Positions 24,589 to 33,514 of a stretch of 62,892 nt of DNA are shown in pieces; the stretch's first letter is position 1, and each line of letters starts with the position of its first letter. The position numbers were made by a program, and so were the translations under genes. The notes beneath the pieces were generated by a model. That model was not told the DNA's origin and did not search any database. It saw only the letters and a list, made by a program, of their open reading frames with translations. Location: assembly GCA_964558655.1 (NCBI GenBank), contig CAZLEX010000005.1:1-62892 (forward strand), written 5' to 3'. The stretch comes from RGIG6353 sp964558655. Its GTDB lineage: Bacteria; Bacillota; Clostridia; Oscillospirales; SIG627.

Positions 24589-27285
24589 TTACGCTTTTTT
24601 ACCTTTACGGTAAACTGTTTTAATTGCATCGGGTTCTACCACATTTATATCTTTGCAGGGCATATCCGTCTCGGAAAAATGTCTTCCGTAAAAAGAATTG
24701 ATATACATTTGCTTAATTTCGCTCATGAGCGGATATCTCGGATTTGCACCTGTGCACTGGTCATCAAAAGCCTGTTCGGTCATATCGTCAAGCCGTTTCA
24801 TAAAATCGTTTTCATCAATTCCGTAATCGGCAATTGTGGGTTTTATACCGACGCGAGCTTTAAGATCGTTTATTAATTTGATAAGCCCTTCCAGCTTTTC
24901 AACATCACTGTCGGCTTTAACTCCGAGATAATCGGCTATTTCGGCATAGCGTGCCAAAGTGTGCGGATGGTCGTACTGTGAAAAAGTACCCATTTTTGCC
25001 GGAGCTTCCGACGCATTAAATCTCAAAACTTCTTCAATCATCAATGCGTTTGCAACACCGTGAGGAAGGTGATGAAAAGCGCCGAGCTTGTGTGCCATGG
25101 AATGACATACTCCGAGAAAAGCATTGGCAAAGGCCATACCTGCCATAGTTGCGGCATTGGCCATTTTCTCACGGGCTTCAACATCTTCGTTTCCGTTGTC
25201 ATAAGCTCTCGGCAAATATTGGAATATCATTTTCAAAGAACGAAGAGCGAGACCGTCCGTATAATCCGTCGCAAGCATAGACGCATATGCTTCCAACGCA
25301 TGAGTTACGGCATCAATTCCGGAAGCTGCTGTAAGTCCTTTGGGAGCCGACATATGAAAATCGGCATCTATAATTGCCATATCGGGAAGCAACTCATAAT
25401 CGGCAAGGGGATATTTTACACCTGTCTTTTCGTCGGTTATAACGGCAAAAGGAGTAACCTCCGAACCGGTACCCGCAGAAGTCGGTATTGCGATAAAGTA
25501 CGCCTTCTCTCCCATTTTCGGGAATGTATACACTCTCTTACGGATATCGATAAATCTCATGGCCATATCCATAAAATCGACCTCCGGGTGTTCGTACAAT
25601 ACCCACATAATTTTGGCAGCATCCATTGCCGAGCCTCCGCCCAAAGCAATTATCGTATCAGGTTCAAACGCTCTCATCTGTACCGCACCTTCTGTTGCAT
25701 TTGCAAGTGTCGGATCCGGCTGAACATTGAAAAATGTTGTATGTGCAATTCCCATTTCATCGAGTTTATCCGTTATAGGTTTCGTATAACCGTTCTGATA
25801 GAGGAAAGTATCGGTTACCAAAAATGCCTTTTTAGCTCCTCTTACACTCTTTAATTCGTCAAGGGCAACAGGCAGGCACCCTTTCTTTATATAAATTTTT
25901 TCAGGTGCTCTGAACCAAAGCATATTTTCTCTCCTCTCTGCCACTGTTTTTATGTTTATAAGATGTTTTACACCGACATTTTCCGATACGCTGTTACCTC
26001 CCCACGAACCGCATCCCAAAGTGAGAGAGGGAGCAAGTTTAAAATTATAAAGATCGCCTATTCCGCCGTGAGAAGAAGGAGTATTAACTAAAATACGGCA
26101 GGTTTTCATTCTGGCTGCAAATGCCGAAATTTTATCTTTCTGTGTAATTTCGTCCAAATATATTGATGATGTATGTCCGTAACCTCCGTCGGCAACAAGT
26201 CTTTCTGCTTTATCGAGAGCGTCATCAAAATTCTTCGCTTTATACATAGCAAGGACGGGAGAAAGTTTTTCATGAGCAAATTCCTCTGACAGCTCAACAC
26301 TTTCAACTTCTCCTATAAGAATTTTTGTGCCAGACGGAACTTTGACTCCGGAAAGTTCGGCGATTTTAGAAGCTTTTTGACCTACGATTTTCGCATTCAA
26401 TGCACCGTTGATAATAATGGTCTTGCGAACTTTTTCCGTTTCCATGAGATTTAAGAAATAACAGCCTCTTGCAGCAAATTCCGATTTTACGGCATTGTAT
26501 ATGCTTTCAAGAACTATAACCGACTGTTCCGAAGCGCAAATCATACCGTTGTCAAAAGTTTTTGAATGAATAATCGAATTGACGCTTTTAAGAATATCTG
26601 CACTGTCATCTATTATGGCAGGAGTATTTCCCGCACCTACGCCGAGAGCAGGCTTTCCGCTCGAATATGCCGCTTTTACCATACCGGGTCCTCCGGTTGC
26701 GAGTATGATATCCGCCTCTTTCATAACGGTATTTGTCATTTCAAGAGAGGGAACATCAATCCAATCGATTATTCCTTCGGGTGCTCCCGCCGCTACAGCA
26801 GCCTCAAGTATCAGCTTTGCCGCCGCTATTGTAGATTTTTTTGCTCTTGGGTGAGGACTGATAATTATCGCATTACGGGTTTTTAATGCAAGAAGACATT
26901 TGAAAATTGCGGTTGATGTGGGATTTGTCGTCGGAATTACAGCTGCAATGACACCGCACGGTTCGGCTATTTTCTTTATTCCGTAGGCGGTATCCTCTTC
27001 TATGACTCCGCAAGTCTTTGTATTTTTGTATGCATTGTAAATGTATTCTGCGGCATAATGGTTCTTTATTACTTTATCTTCAACGATACCCATTCCAGTT
27101 TCTTCTACCGCAAGCTTTGCCAAAGTAATCCGTGCCTTATCTGCGGCAGATGCGGCGGCGAGAAAAATCTTATCTACCTGTTCCTGTGTGTAAACGGCAA
27201 ACTTTCTCTGTGCCTGTCTGATTCTTTCAAGTGCCTCATCGAGCTTTTCGACACTATCTACAATTTCATAATTTTTTGCTTTCAT
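24589..27285 (-). CDS. adhE: Bifunctional acetaldehyde-CoA/alcohol dehydrogenase
   Basis: 898 residues, full length. The N-terminal aldehyde dehydrogenase domain (~1-440) has the catalytic cysteine in FDNGMICASEQS near residue 245. The C-terminal iron-dependent alcohol dehydrogenase (~450-880) has GGGSAMDAAK and the iron-binding GVCHSMAHKLGAFHHLPHG. It reduces acetyl-CoA to ethanol in two NADH-using steps and typically forms spirosomes. It follows rex by 15 nt, a classical arrangement for NADH-responsive control. Confidence 0.98.
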   Translation of the reverse strand: MKAKNYEIVDSVEKLDEALERIRQAQRKFAVYTQEQVDKIFLAAASAADKARITLAKLAVEETGMGIVEDKVIKNHYAAEYIYNAYKNTKTCGVIEEDTAYGIKKIAEPCGVIAAVIPTTNPTSTAIFKCLLALKTRNAIIISPHPRAKKSTIAAAKLILEAAVAAGAPEGIIDWIDVPSLEMTNTVMKEADIILATGGPGMVKAAYSSGKPALGVGAGNTPAIIDDSADILKSVNSIIHSKTFDNGMICASEQSVIVLESIYNAVKSEFAARGCYFLNLMETEKVRKTIIINGALNAKIVGQKASKIAELSGVKVPSGTKILIGEVESVELSEEFAHEKLSPVLAMYKAKNFDDALDKAERLVADGGYGHTSSIYLDEITQKDKISAFAARMKTCRILVNTPSSHGGIGDLYNFKLAPSLTLGCGSWGGNSVSENVGVKHLINIKTVAERRENMLWFRAPEKIYIKKGCLPVALDELKSVRGAKKAFLVTDTFLYQNGYTKPITDKLDEMGIAHTTFFNVQPDPTLANATEGAVQMRAFEPDTIIALGGGSAMDAAKIMWVLYEHPEVDFMDMAMRFIDIRKRVYTFPKMGEKAYFIAIPTSAGTGSEVTPFAVITDEKTGVKYPLADYELLPDMAIIDADFHMSAPKGLTAASGIDAVTHALEAYASMLATDYTDGLALRSLKMIFQYLPRAYDNGNEDVEAREKMANAATMAGMAFANAFLGVCHSMAHKLGAFHHLPHGVANALMIEEVLRFNASEAPAKMGTFSQYDHPHTLARYAEIADYLGVKADSDVEKLEGLIKLINDLKARVGIKPTIADYGIDENDFMKRLDDMTEQAFDDQCTGANPRYPLMSEIKQMYINSFYGRHFSETDMPCKDINVVEPDAIKTVYRKGKKA

Positions 27286-27300
27286 ATTCTGTATATCCTC

Positions 27301-27924
27301 CTAAATTTTATTACACAACTGATTGTTAAGATATGCAAGGGATAATGCTAAATTTTCCTGCTTTAATAATACATTGTCCGGTACATTTAATTTACACGGT
27401 GCAAAATTCCATATTGCCGTTATTCCGCTTTTTATCATTTGATCACACACTTCCTGTGCCGAGCCCTTTCCAACCGTTATGATGCCCAGCTTAACATTAT
27501 GACGGCCGCAGTAACCGTTAAAAGTGCAAAAAGGAAGTACCTCTTTGGAAGATTTGCTTTGGCTCAACACCTTATCGTTATTGTCAAACGCCGCAATTAT
27601 TTTTACACCGAATTCTTCAAATCCGTCATATTCCAAGAGTGCCCTGCCCAATTTTCCCGCACCGACCAAAACCGCCGGTGTGTAAGAATTGTATCCGAGA
27701 CTTTTCTCAAGGATACCGATTAAATCGTTCACTATATACCCGATTTTAGGTTTTCCCGCACCGCTTACATACGACAAATCTTTACGAACCTGTACTTCTC
27801 CCAGTGAAAGAGCTTTTGCTATTGCCGTTGCCGAAATGGTGTTCTGCCCCGTCAATCCTTTTAGGTAATCCAAGTATTGAGGAAGCCTTCCGAGCGTTGC
27901 TTTGGAAATAAAAGTTCCGTTCAT
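27301..27924 (-). CDS. rex: Redox-sensing transcriptional repressor Rex
   Basis: 207 residues. An N-terminal winged helix (ISATAIAKALSLGEVQVRKDLSYVSG, about 30-55) is followed by a Rossmann domain with VGAGKLGRALL near 87 and a C-terminal swapped helix. Rex senses the NADH/NAD+ ratio and represses fermentation genes. It is first in the operon with adhE and the hydrogenases. I searched its upstream region for the canonical TTGTTAA-N4-TTAACAA operator and did not find it. Confidence 0.96.
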   Translation of the reverse strand: MNGTFISKATLGRLPQYLDYLKGLTGQNTISATAIAKALSLGEVQVRKDLSYVSGAGKPKIGYIVNDLIGILEKSLGYNSYTPAVLVGAGKLGRALLEYDGFEEFGVKIIAAFDNNDKVLSQSKSSKEVLPFCTFNGYCGRHNVKLGIITVGKGSAQEVCDQMIKSGITAIWNFAPCKLNVPDNVLLKQENLALSLAYLNNQLCNKI

Positions 27925-27952
27925 ATTTATCCTCCTTGTTCACTACAATAAG

Positions 27953-27981
27953 ATTTTATCATATTTCTTACTATTTGTGAA
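27953..27981 (-). promoter_or_regulatory. Promoter of the rex-adhE-hydrogenase operon
   Basis: Minus-strand TTCACA (27976-27981), 17-bp spacer, TAAAAT (27953-27958). The -35 is weak, as expected for an activated promoter, and abuts the conserved box at 27979-28020. Confidence 0.65.
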
Positions 27982-28020
27982 TAATCAAATTGATATATCG
28001 GTATTATGTTTATCGATATA
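27979..28020. promoter_or_regulatory. Conserved 42-bp box A upstream of rex
   Basis: 34 of 42 positions match box B (31727-31768) without gaps, including GAATAATCAAA, TATATC and TTATCGATATA. It begins inside the -35 and extends upstream. Two CGATATATC-type motifs lie about 23 bp apart. Confidence 0.75.
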
Positions 28021-28039
28021 TCGTATAACGATATATTTC

Positions 28040-28080
28040 AAAAAAATACGGCGTAACACATTTTCGAGTTACACCGCATA
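28040..28080 (-). terminator. Terminator of the adh-nfnA-nfnB operon
   Basis: Minus-strand ATGCGGTGTAAC pairs with GTTACGCCGTAT, followed by a run of seven T. It begins 16 nt after the nfnB stop. Confidence 0.85.
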
Positions 28081-28095
28081 TGATATTTTTTATTT

Positions 28096-29508
28096 TTATT
28101 TTGCCGTTAAAGCTTCGTCAATCGCTTTTGCCGCAGTTTTTCCGGCACCCATTGCCGATATTACGGTAGCTGCACCTGTCACCGCATCGCCTCCCGCATA
28201 TACGGAATTTCTGGAGGTAAGTCCGTCCTCGTTCACGACAATTCCTCCCCGACGGTTAACCTCAAGTCCGGAAGTCGTAGACTTTATCAACGGATTCGGA
28301 GATGTACCTATGGACATTACCACTGTATCAACTTCAATCTCAAATTCGCTGCCCGGAATTTCAACGGGACGGCACCGTCCGTTTTCATCAGGTTCGCCCA
28401 ACTCCATTCTCATACATTTGATTCCGGTCACAAAGCCGTTTTTGGCGTCCTTCGGATTATCGGGATTACTGTAACCCAATATTTCCACAGGATTACACAA
28501 AAGACAAAACTCTATCCCCTCTTCTTCTGCGTGCTCAACTTCTTCACGCCGTGCAGGTAATTCCTGCATGGAACGGCGGTATACGATATAAACTTTTTGT
28601 GCACCGAGTCTGAGCGCAGTTCTTGCGGCATCCATTGCAACATTGCCGCCGCCGACAACAGCGACCTTTCCGCCTTTCATTATCGGAGTCTCCGGATTTT
28701 CGAGATACGACTTCATCAAATTGCTTCTCGTCAAAAATTCATTTGCCGAATACACTCCGCATAACGTCTCACCCGGTATGCCCATAAAATTGGGAAGTCC
28801 GGCACCGGAGCCTATGAATACAGCCTCATATCCCATCTCAAACAGTTCGTCAACCGTCAAAGTTTTTCCTATAACAACATTGGTTTCGATTTTTACGCCG
28901 AGTTTCTTTAATGTTTCCACTTCTTTGGCGACAATCGCTTTCGGCAAACGGAATTCCGGAATTCCGTAAACAAGTACTCCTCCGGCGGTGTGAAGTGCCT
29001 CATAAACGGTTACCTGATATCCTTTTTTCGCAAGATCTCCTGCACAGGTAAGCCCTGACGGTCCGGAACCTATAACAGCAACTCTGTGACCGTTATTTTC
29101 GGGAAGAACAGGTTCTTCCGTACAAAAAGTATTGTGCCAATCGGCAACAAAGCGTTCAAGCCTGCCTATCCCGACCGACTCGCCTTTTATACCTCTGATG
29201 CATTTTTCTTCGCACTGTGTCTCCTGAGGACAAACCCTTCCGCATACAGCCGGAAGTGAGGATGATTTTGATATTATTTGATATGCCCCTTCAAAATCAC
29301 CTTCTTTTATCTTTGCGATAAATTCCGGAATATGTATTTTTACGGGACAACCTTCCACACACGGCATATTTTTGCAATTCAAGCAACGGTTTGCCTCGTT
29401 TATAGCGGTTTCTTCCGAATAACCGAGTGCAACTTCATCAAAATTATGAGCACGCACCGATGCGTCTTGCGTCGGCATTGGATTGCGGGTAAGTGACATA
29501 TTTGCCAT
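28096..29508 (-). CDS. nfnB: NADPH-binding subunit of bifurcating transhydrogenase NfnB (GltA-like)
   Basis: 470 residues from MANMSLTRNPMPTQ at 29508; an in-frame GTG two codons earlier overlaps the nfnA stop and is an alternative. Visible parts are N-terminal [4Fe-4S] cysteines (CLNCKNMPCVEGCPV, CGRVCP...C...CEEKC), a FAD motif (VIGSGPSGLTCAGDLAKKG) and an NADP motif (VVGGGNVAMDAAR). It resembles the small subunit of glutamate synthase. Paired with NfnA it makes the NADH-dependent reduced ferredoxin:NADP+ oxidoreductase, which balances NADH, NADPH and ferredoxin by flavin bifurcation. Confidence 0.93.
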   Translation of the reverse strand: MANMSLTRNPMPTQDASVRAHNFDEVALGYSEETAINEANRCLNCKNMPCVEGCPVKIHIPEFIAKIKEGDFEGAYQIISKSSSLPAVCGRVCPQETQCEEKCIRGIKGESVGIGRLERFVADWHNTFCTEEPVLPENNGHRVAVIGSGPSGLTCAGDLAKKGYQVTVYEALHTAGGVLVYGIPEFRLPKAIVAKEVETLKKLGVKIETNVVIGKTLTVDELFEMGYEAVFIGSGAGLPNFMGIPGETLCGVYSANEFLTRSNLMKSYLENPETPIMKGGKVAVVGGGNVAMDAARTALRLGAQKVYIVYRRSMQELPARREEVEHAEEEGIEFCLLCNPVEILGYSNPDNPKDAKNGFVTGIKCMRMELGEPDENGRCRPVEIPGSEFEIEVDTVVMSIGTSPNPLIKSTTSGLEVNRRGGIVVNEDGLTSRNSVYAGGDAVTGAATVISAMGAGKTAAKAIDEALTAK

Positions 29509-29510
29509 TT

Positions 29511-30365
29511 TCACTTAACCTCCTTATTGAATAAATTGCAGGTTTCTTCGTATGCATGACGCTCAAACGAAGAATACATACGCCCTCTTGACATTGCTTC
29601 ATCGAAATCGACTTCATATCCGTTAAAATCAGGCCCGTCAACACAGGCAAATTTCGTAACTTTCCGTCCGTCAACATTGAGAGTGAGACGGCAGCCTCCG
29701 CACATTCCGGTACCGTCAATCATAATCGGATTCATAGACACGGTAACGGGAATTGAAAAAGGCTTGGCAGTCTCAACAACATATTTCATCATAATAAGCG
29801 GACCTATCGTGATAATCATATCGAATTTCACACCGTCTTCGAGCATTTTTTTCAGCGGAAGTGTAACATTACCCTTTTCCCCGTAAGAACCGTCATCGGT
29901 CATTATGTGCAAAGTGTCCGAACACGATTTAAATTCATCTTCGAGTATAAGCAAACTTTTATTCCTGAATCCTATGATACTCGTAACCGAAGCTCCGCTC
30001 TCGGAAAGTGCCTGTGCTATAGGCATTGCTATGGCACAGCCTACCCCACCGCCGACTATACAAACATTTTTAAGCCCGTCAATGTGAGTGGCAACCCCGA
30101 GAGGTCCCACAAAGTCGTGCAAAAAATCGCCCTGTTCTTTATGACTTAATTTTTCTGTCGTCGCTCCGACAATCTGATATATTATTTTTACCGTACCCTT
30201 TTCCTTATCAACACCCGCAACCGTAAGAGGTATGCGTTCTCCGTTTTCATCAACACGGAGTATGATAAACTGTCCGGGTTTTGCTTTACGGGCAACAAGA
30301 GGTGCTTCAACCTGAAGTTGAATGACTGTTGAGTTCAATACTTTTTTTTCAGCTATTCTGTACAT
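29511..30365 (-). CDS. nfnA: NADH-binding subunit of bifurcating transhydrogenase NfnA
   Basis: 284 residues from MYRIAEKKVLNSTV at 30365, after GGAG; a start at 30416 would lie in a hairpin. It has the dihydroorotate-dehydrogenase-electron-transfer-like FAD/NAD fold (GQFIILRV; VGGGVGCAIAMPIA) and a C-terminal [2Fe-2S] site (GMCGGCRL ... FACVDGP). It forms NfnAB with the next gene, two nucleotides away. The alternative, a PyrK or sulfide dehydrogenase subunit, is disfavoured by the gene pair. Confidence 0.92.
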   Translation of the reverse strand: MYRIAEKKVLNSTVIQLQVEAPLVARKAKPGQFIILRVDENGERIPLTVAGVDKEKGTVKIIYQIVGATTEKLSHKEQGDFLHDFVGPLGVATHIDGLKNVCIVGGGVGCAIAMPIAQALSESGASVTSIIGFRNKSLLILEDEFKSCSDTLHIMTDDGSYGEKGNVTLPLKKMLEDGVKFDMIITIGPLIMMKYVVETAKPFSIPVTVSMNPIMIDGTGMCGGCRLTLNVDGRKVTKFACVDGPDFNGYEVDFDEAMSRGRMYSSFERHAYEETCNLFNKEVK

Positions 30366-30383
30366 TTTTATTCTCCGTTTTGC

Positions 30384-30420
30384 AAAGTGACGGCTACCGC
30401 GACCGGCAACCGCCACCTTT
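30384..30420 (-). other. GC-rich intercistronic hairpin between adh and nfnA
   Basis: AAAGGTGGCGGTTGCC pairs imperfectly with GGTAGCCGTCACTTT on the minus strand. There is no T run. It is a candidate mRNA-stability or processing element separating alcohol dehydrogenase from NfnAB. Confidence 0.5.
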
Positions 30421-30444
30421 GATATTTATACGGTATATCCGTTA

Positions 30445-31662
30445 TCAGAAATCAACTTCGGTGTCGTAATAGCAACATTTAAGAAGTTTTTCCATTTCCT
30501 CAACCGAAATCTTTCTGGGATTGGAACCGGTGCAAGCATCGGCAACCGCATTCTTGGCAATCTCGGGAAGTCTTTCGAGGAAGATATTTTCCGGAACAAA
30601 TCCGTTTTCAGTGGGAAGTGCATCAAGTCCGTAATTTTTAATACATTGCGGAATATTGAGTGCATCGTTCATTCCTCTCAGATAAGCAATGAGTTTTTCG
30701 ACCTTTTCGTCATCGTTTGCTCCTCCAAGTCCCATATAATCGGCAATTACACCGTAACGCTTCTTTGCCGTTTCGTCTTTTGCGTTAAATGCAATGACTT
30801 TGGGAAGATACATAGCATTTGCGGCACCGTGAATTATATGAGCACCGAGGTCCTCAAATACAGCACCTGTCTTATGTGCCATTGAGTGAACAATTCCGAG
30901 AAGAGCGTTTGAAAATGCCATTCCGGCAAGACACTGTGCGTTATGCATGGAGGCACGCTTATCCATATTGCCGTTGTAAGAATCCACAAGTCCTTCCTGT
31001 ATCATCTTTATTGCGAAAATTGCAAGAGGATCAGTGAAATCGCAATTAGCTGTCGAAACATAAGCTTCTATGGCGTGCGTCATAGCGTCCATACCCGTAT
31101 GTGCGGTAAGTTTCTTAGGCATTGTTTCAGCCAAATCGGGATCAACAATGGCAACATCGGGAGTTATCTCAAAATCTGCCAGAGGGTACTTAATACCTTT
31201 CTTATAATCGGTAATTACCGAAAAAGCCGTAACTTCCGTAGCCGTACCCGATGTTGACGGAATTGCACAGAAGCGTGCTTTCTTTCTGAGTTCGGGAATA
31301 CCGAAAACCACACACATTTGCTCAAATGTAATTTCCGGATGTTCATATTTAATCCACATAGCTTTTGCGGCATCAATGGGAGAACCTCCTCCGATTGCAA
31401 CAATCCAATCGGGCTGAAATTCAGTCATCGCTTCGGCACCTTTCATAACGGTGTCAACTGAGGGATCGGGTTCAATTCCTTCGAAAAGCTTAACTTCCAT
31501 GCCTGCTTCTTTAAGATAATCAACTACTCTGTCAAGAAATCCGAAGCGTTTCATGGAACCGCCTCCCACACAAACCATTGCACGAGTTCCCTTGAGATTT
31601 TTAAGTGCTTCAAGTGCTCCTTTTCCATGATAAAGGTCGCGGGGTAATGTAAATCTTGCCAT
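30445..31662 (-). CDS. Iron-containing alcohol dehydrogenase
   Basis: 405 residues, group III Fe-ADH. GGGSPIDAAKAMW near residue 95 binds NAD(P). Iron ligands lie in DPDLAETMPKKLTAHTGMDAMTHAIEAYV and GIVHSMAHKTG (about 175-275). It reduces short aldehydes to alcohols; whether ethanol, butanol or propanediol is the product cannot be told. It is first in the operon with NfnAB and carries the same upstream 42-bp box as the rex-adhE operon, so it belongs to the same alcohol-fermentation regulon. Confidence 0.93.
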   Translation of the reverse strand: MARFTLPRDLYHGKGALEALKNLKGTRAMVCVGGGSMKRFGFLDRVVDYLKEAGMEVKLFEGIEPDPSVDTVMKGAEAMTEFQPDWIVAIGGGSPIDAAKAMWIKYEHPEITFEQMCVVFGIPELRKKARFCAIPSTSGTATEVTAFSVITDYKKGIKYPLADFEITPDVAIVDPDLAETMPKKLTAHTGMDAMTHAIEAYVSTANCDFTDPLAIFAIKMIQEGLVDSYNGNMDKRASMHNAQCLAGMAFSNALLGIVHSMAHKTGAVFEDLGAHIIHGAANAMYLPKVIAFNAKDETAKKRYGVIADYMGLGGANDDEKVEKLIAYLRGMNDALNIPQCIKNYGLDALPTENGFVPENIFLERLPEIAKNAVADACTGSNPRKISVEEMEKLLKCCYYDTEVDF

Positions 31663-31700
31663 TTTTTTATCTCCTTGCTTTGTTTTTTTATTATGGCAAA

Positions 31701-31729
31701 ATTATATCACACAATTTCACTTATGGGAA
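31701..31729 (-). promoter_or_regulatory. Promoter of the adh-nfnAB operon
   Basis: Minus-strand TTCCCA (31724-31729), 17-bp spacer, TATAAT (31701-31706). The poor -35 suggests dependence on an activator bound at box B. Confidence 0.7.
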
Positions 31730-31768
31730 TAATCAAAATATTATATCAGTGATATCATTATCGATATA
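31727..31768. promoter_or_regulatory. Conserved 42-bp box B upstream of adh
   Basis: Ungapped match (34/42) to box A, placed at the identical distance from the -35. It lies between the LysR gene and its likely target, where LysR regulators usually bind (about -40 to -80). Confidence 0.75.
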
Positions 31769-31803
31769 CGATGTATCTAATAGTAAAAAACACTCATGCA
31801 CTT

Positions 31804-32727
31804 TTATTTAAGATACTTTCTTCTCGACTCGCAAAGTGCCGTTATAAACTCTTTATCCAGCTTGGTAAGCTTGTATCCGTTGCGGTAAATAAGCATATCT
31901 TTATATATTTTCGTATTTTCCGCACATTCTCTCTGGACGAGATTATATCTTTCGAGAAGTTTGTCGCTTGCCGGAGAAACCCACATGAAAGTTTCGGGAT
32001 TTTCCGATAAAAGATCAAATTGGCTTGCTCTTTCAAAAACAAAAATACGGCGTCTGATATTGTCCGGAAGTTCCTCCCGAAAAACTTTCGACATTGAAAC
32101 CGTCGGAACATACGGATCGGCATGAGCGATTTCGATATAAGATGCCAAATCCTCGTAAGTAATCGTCTCCTTATTCGATAAAGGATTGTCGCGGCTCATT
32201 ATAAGAACATAGGAAAATTCGGCAACCATTTCATATGAAAGCTCTTTTTCTTCAAGCATCGACTTATAATATTTATCGTGCTTTTCGGCATATCTGATTA
32301 TGCCGAGACGGTAATCGTCGTTCATAAGATTTTGTATGGTTTTTTTGGAATTTGTCTCTTTATAGTATATCTCAACATCGGATTCTCCGAGATTTTTGGA
32401 AAATTGTGCCAAAGCAGACGAAATGTAGCAAGCACGGGGAACGGATATCGAAAACTTGCGTTTTTTTCTTGCACCGTTTTTATACAAAAGCTCGACCTGC
32501 TCTATTTGACGGAGTATTCCCTGTGCATACTCTATAAATTCTTCACCTTCGGGAGTTAACATCATTCCTTTTGCCGAACGGGTAAAAATCGAAACGCCGA
32601 GATCGGATTCAAGTTCTTTAATCGAACGGCTTATATTCGGCTGAGCTATCATAAGCGTTTCGGCAGCCTTATTCAATGAACCGAGCCTCGCAACTTCGAC
32701 TGCGTATTTCATGTGAAGTATATTCAT
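31804..32727 (-). CDS. LysR family transcriptional regulator
   Basis: 307 residues. The N-terminal winged helix reads MKYAVEVARLGSLNKAAETLMIAQPNISRSIKELESDLGVSIF, followed by the linker helix and a periplasmic-binding-protein-like effector domain. It lies directly upstream of and parallel to the alcohol dehydrogenase operon, with its own promoter. Box B and box A are its best candidate binding sites. The inducer is unknown. Confidence 0.94.
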   Translation of the reverse strand: MNILHMKYAVEVARLGSLNKAAETLMIAQPNISRSIKELESDLGVSIFTRSAKGMMLTPEGEEFIEYAQGILRQIEQVELLYKNGARKKRKFSISVPRACYISSALAQFSKNLGESDVEIYYKETNSKKTIQNLMNDDYRLGIIRYAEKHDKYYKSMLEEKELSYEMVAEFSYVLIMSRDNPLSNKETITYEDLASYIEIAHADPYVPTVSMSKVFREELPDNIRRRIFVFERASQFDLLSENPETFMWVSPASDKLLERYNLVQRECAENTKIYKDMLIYRNGYKLTKLDKEFITALCESRRKYLK

Positions 32728-32760
32728 TAAAAACCTCCGTCCGACATTTTATCTGCAAGT

Positions 32761-32789
32761 ATTTTATCACATTAATTAAACTATTTCAA
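32761..32789 (-). promoter_or_regulatory. Promoter of the LysR gene
   Basis: Minus-strand TTGAAA (32784-32789), 17-bp spacer, TAAAAT (32761-32766). Confidence 0.7.
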
Positions 32790-32801
32790 GTATATTTTAA
32801 T

Positions 32802-32836
32802 AAAAAAGAAATGCCATGCATTAAGCATGGCATTTC
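32802..32836 (-). terminator. Terminator of hsp20
   Basis: Minus-strand AAATGCCATGC-TTAAT-GCATGGCATTT followed by CTTTTTT, just after the hsp20 stop. Confidence 0.9.
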
Positions 32837-32843
32837 AATGTCT

Positions 32844-33302
32844 TTATTCAATTTCAAGCCGTTTCCCTTCGGGTACTGTAATTTGTTTCTTCGGAAGAGT
32901 CAATTTCAAAACGCCGTTATCGTATTTGGCTTTGATTTGATCGGCGTCAATTCCGGTTATATCAAAGCTACGGCTGTAAGAACCGTAAGAACGCTCAATG
33001 CGTACGACTTTGTCTTTTTTGTCTTTTTCTTCGTATTTGGAATGACGCTCTGCATGAACCGTAAGCGTGTCACCGGCGATGTCAAGCTGAATATCTTTCT
33101 TTTCAAATCCCGGAAGATCCGCTTCCAAAAGATAATGATCGCCTTCATCGGTTACATCTGTTTTAAATTCCGCAAGGTCCTGCGTTCCGAAAAAGGAACC
33201 GAAAGGATTGCCGAAAAAGCTTCTCTCAAGTTCTTCCAATTCACGAAAAGGATTATAAGTGCTTACATAATTGTTATTATTTCTGCGAGTGAGTTCAAAC
33301 AT
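32844..33302 (-). CDS. hsp20: Small heat-shock protein Hsp20/alpha-crystallin
   Basis: 152 residues. N-terminal NPFRELEELERSFFGNPFGSFFG is followed by the alpha-crystallin domain (about 45-140, with YLLEADLPGFEKKDIQLDI and the closing YDNGVLKLTLPKK) and a short C-terminal tail. It is an ATP-independent holdase of denatured proteins. GGAGG precedes the ATG. A CIRCE element ~210 bp upstream predicts HrcA repression. A 42-codon open frame ends 2 nt before its start. Confidence 0.96.
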   Translation of the reverse strand: MFELTRRNNNNYVSTYNPFRELEELERSFFGNPFGSFFGTQDLAEFKTDVTDEGDHYLLEADLPGFEKKDIQLDIAGDTLTVHAERHSKYEEKDKKDKVVRIERSYGSYSRSFDITGIDADQIKAKYDNGVLKLTLPKKQITVPEGKRLEIE

Positions 33303-33304
33303 AA

Positions 33305-33433
33305 TTAATACCTCCGTTTAATGTTACTGTGATTATATTTAGTATGCCGGTCTGTTATTTTTTTATCCGACAAGGCCGCAATTAATCGGATATTCGATAC
33401 AACCCATCGGTAGTCATCTCTTTTCTTCTGCAT
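33305..33433 (-). CDS. Possible 42-aa upstream open frame before hsp20
   Basis: ATG at 33433, TAA at 33305-33307, translating to a basic peptide that begins MQKKRDDYRWVVSNIRLIAA. AAAAGG lies 8-14 nt upstream, and it starts ~20 nt after the predicted transcription start. It ends two bases before hsp20 and covers the hsp20 ribosome site, so coupling is possible. I recognise no homologue, and its short length leaves chance open. Confidence 0.35.
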   Translation of the reverse strand: MQKKRDDYRWVVSNIRLIAALSDKKITDRHTKYNHSNIKRRY

Positions 33434-33458
33434 TTGTCTTTTTCCTTTTGACACTTAT

Positions 33459-33464
33459 ATTATA
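33459..33464 (-). promoter_or_regulatory. Probable -10 of the hsp20 promoter
   Basis: TATAAT on the minus strand without a convincing -35 at 17 bp. It would start transcription near 33452, leaving CIRCE upstream of the core promoter. Confidence 0.45.
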
Positions 33465-33514
33465 ATCACAGAAATCGTATTTTGTGTTACAAAGGTTTTA
33501 ACAAACTGTAAAAG

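Noticed and set aside
25060..25854. 264-codon plus-strand open frame opposite adhE
   Set aside because: Cys/Arg-rich composition, no ribosome site, and it lies wholly inside a confidently identified gene on the other strand.
27925..28040. Canonical Rex operator before rex
   Set aside because: No TTGTTAA-N4-TTAACAA or close variant. A TTGATTATTCACAA stretch has wrong spacing and belongs to the shared box and -35.
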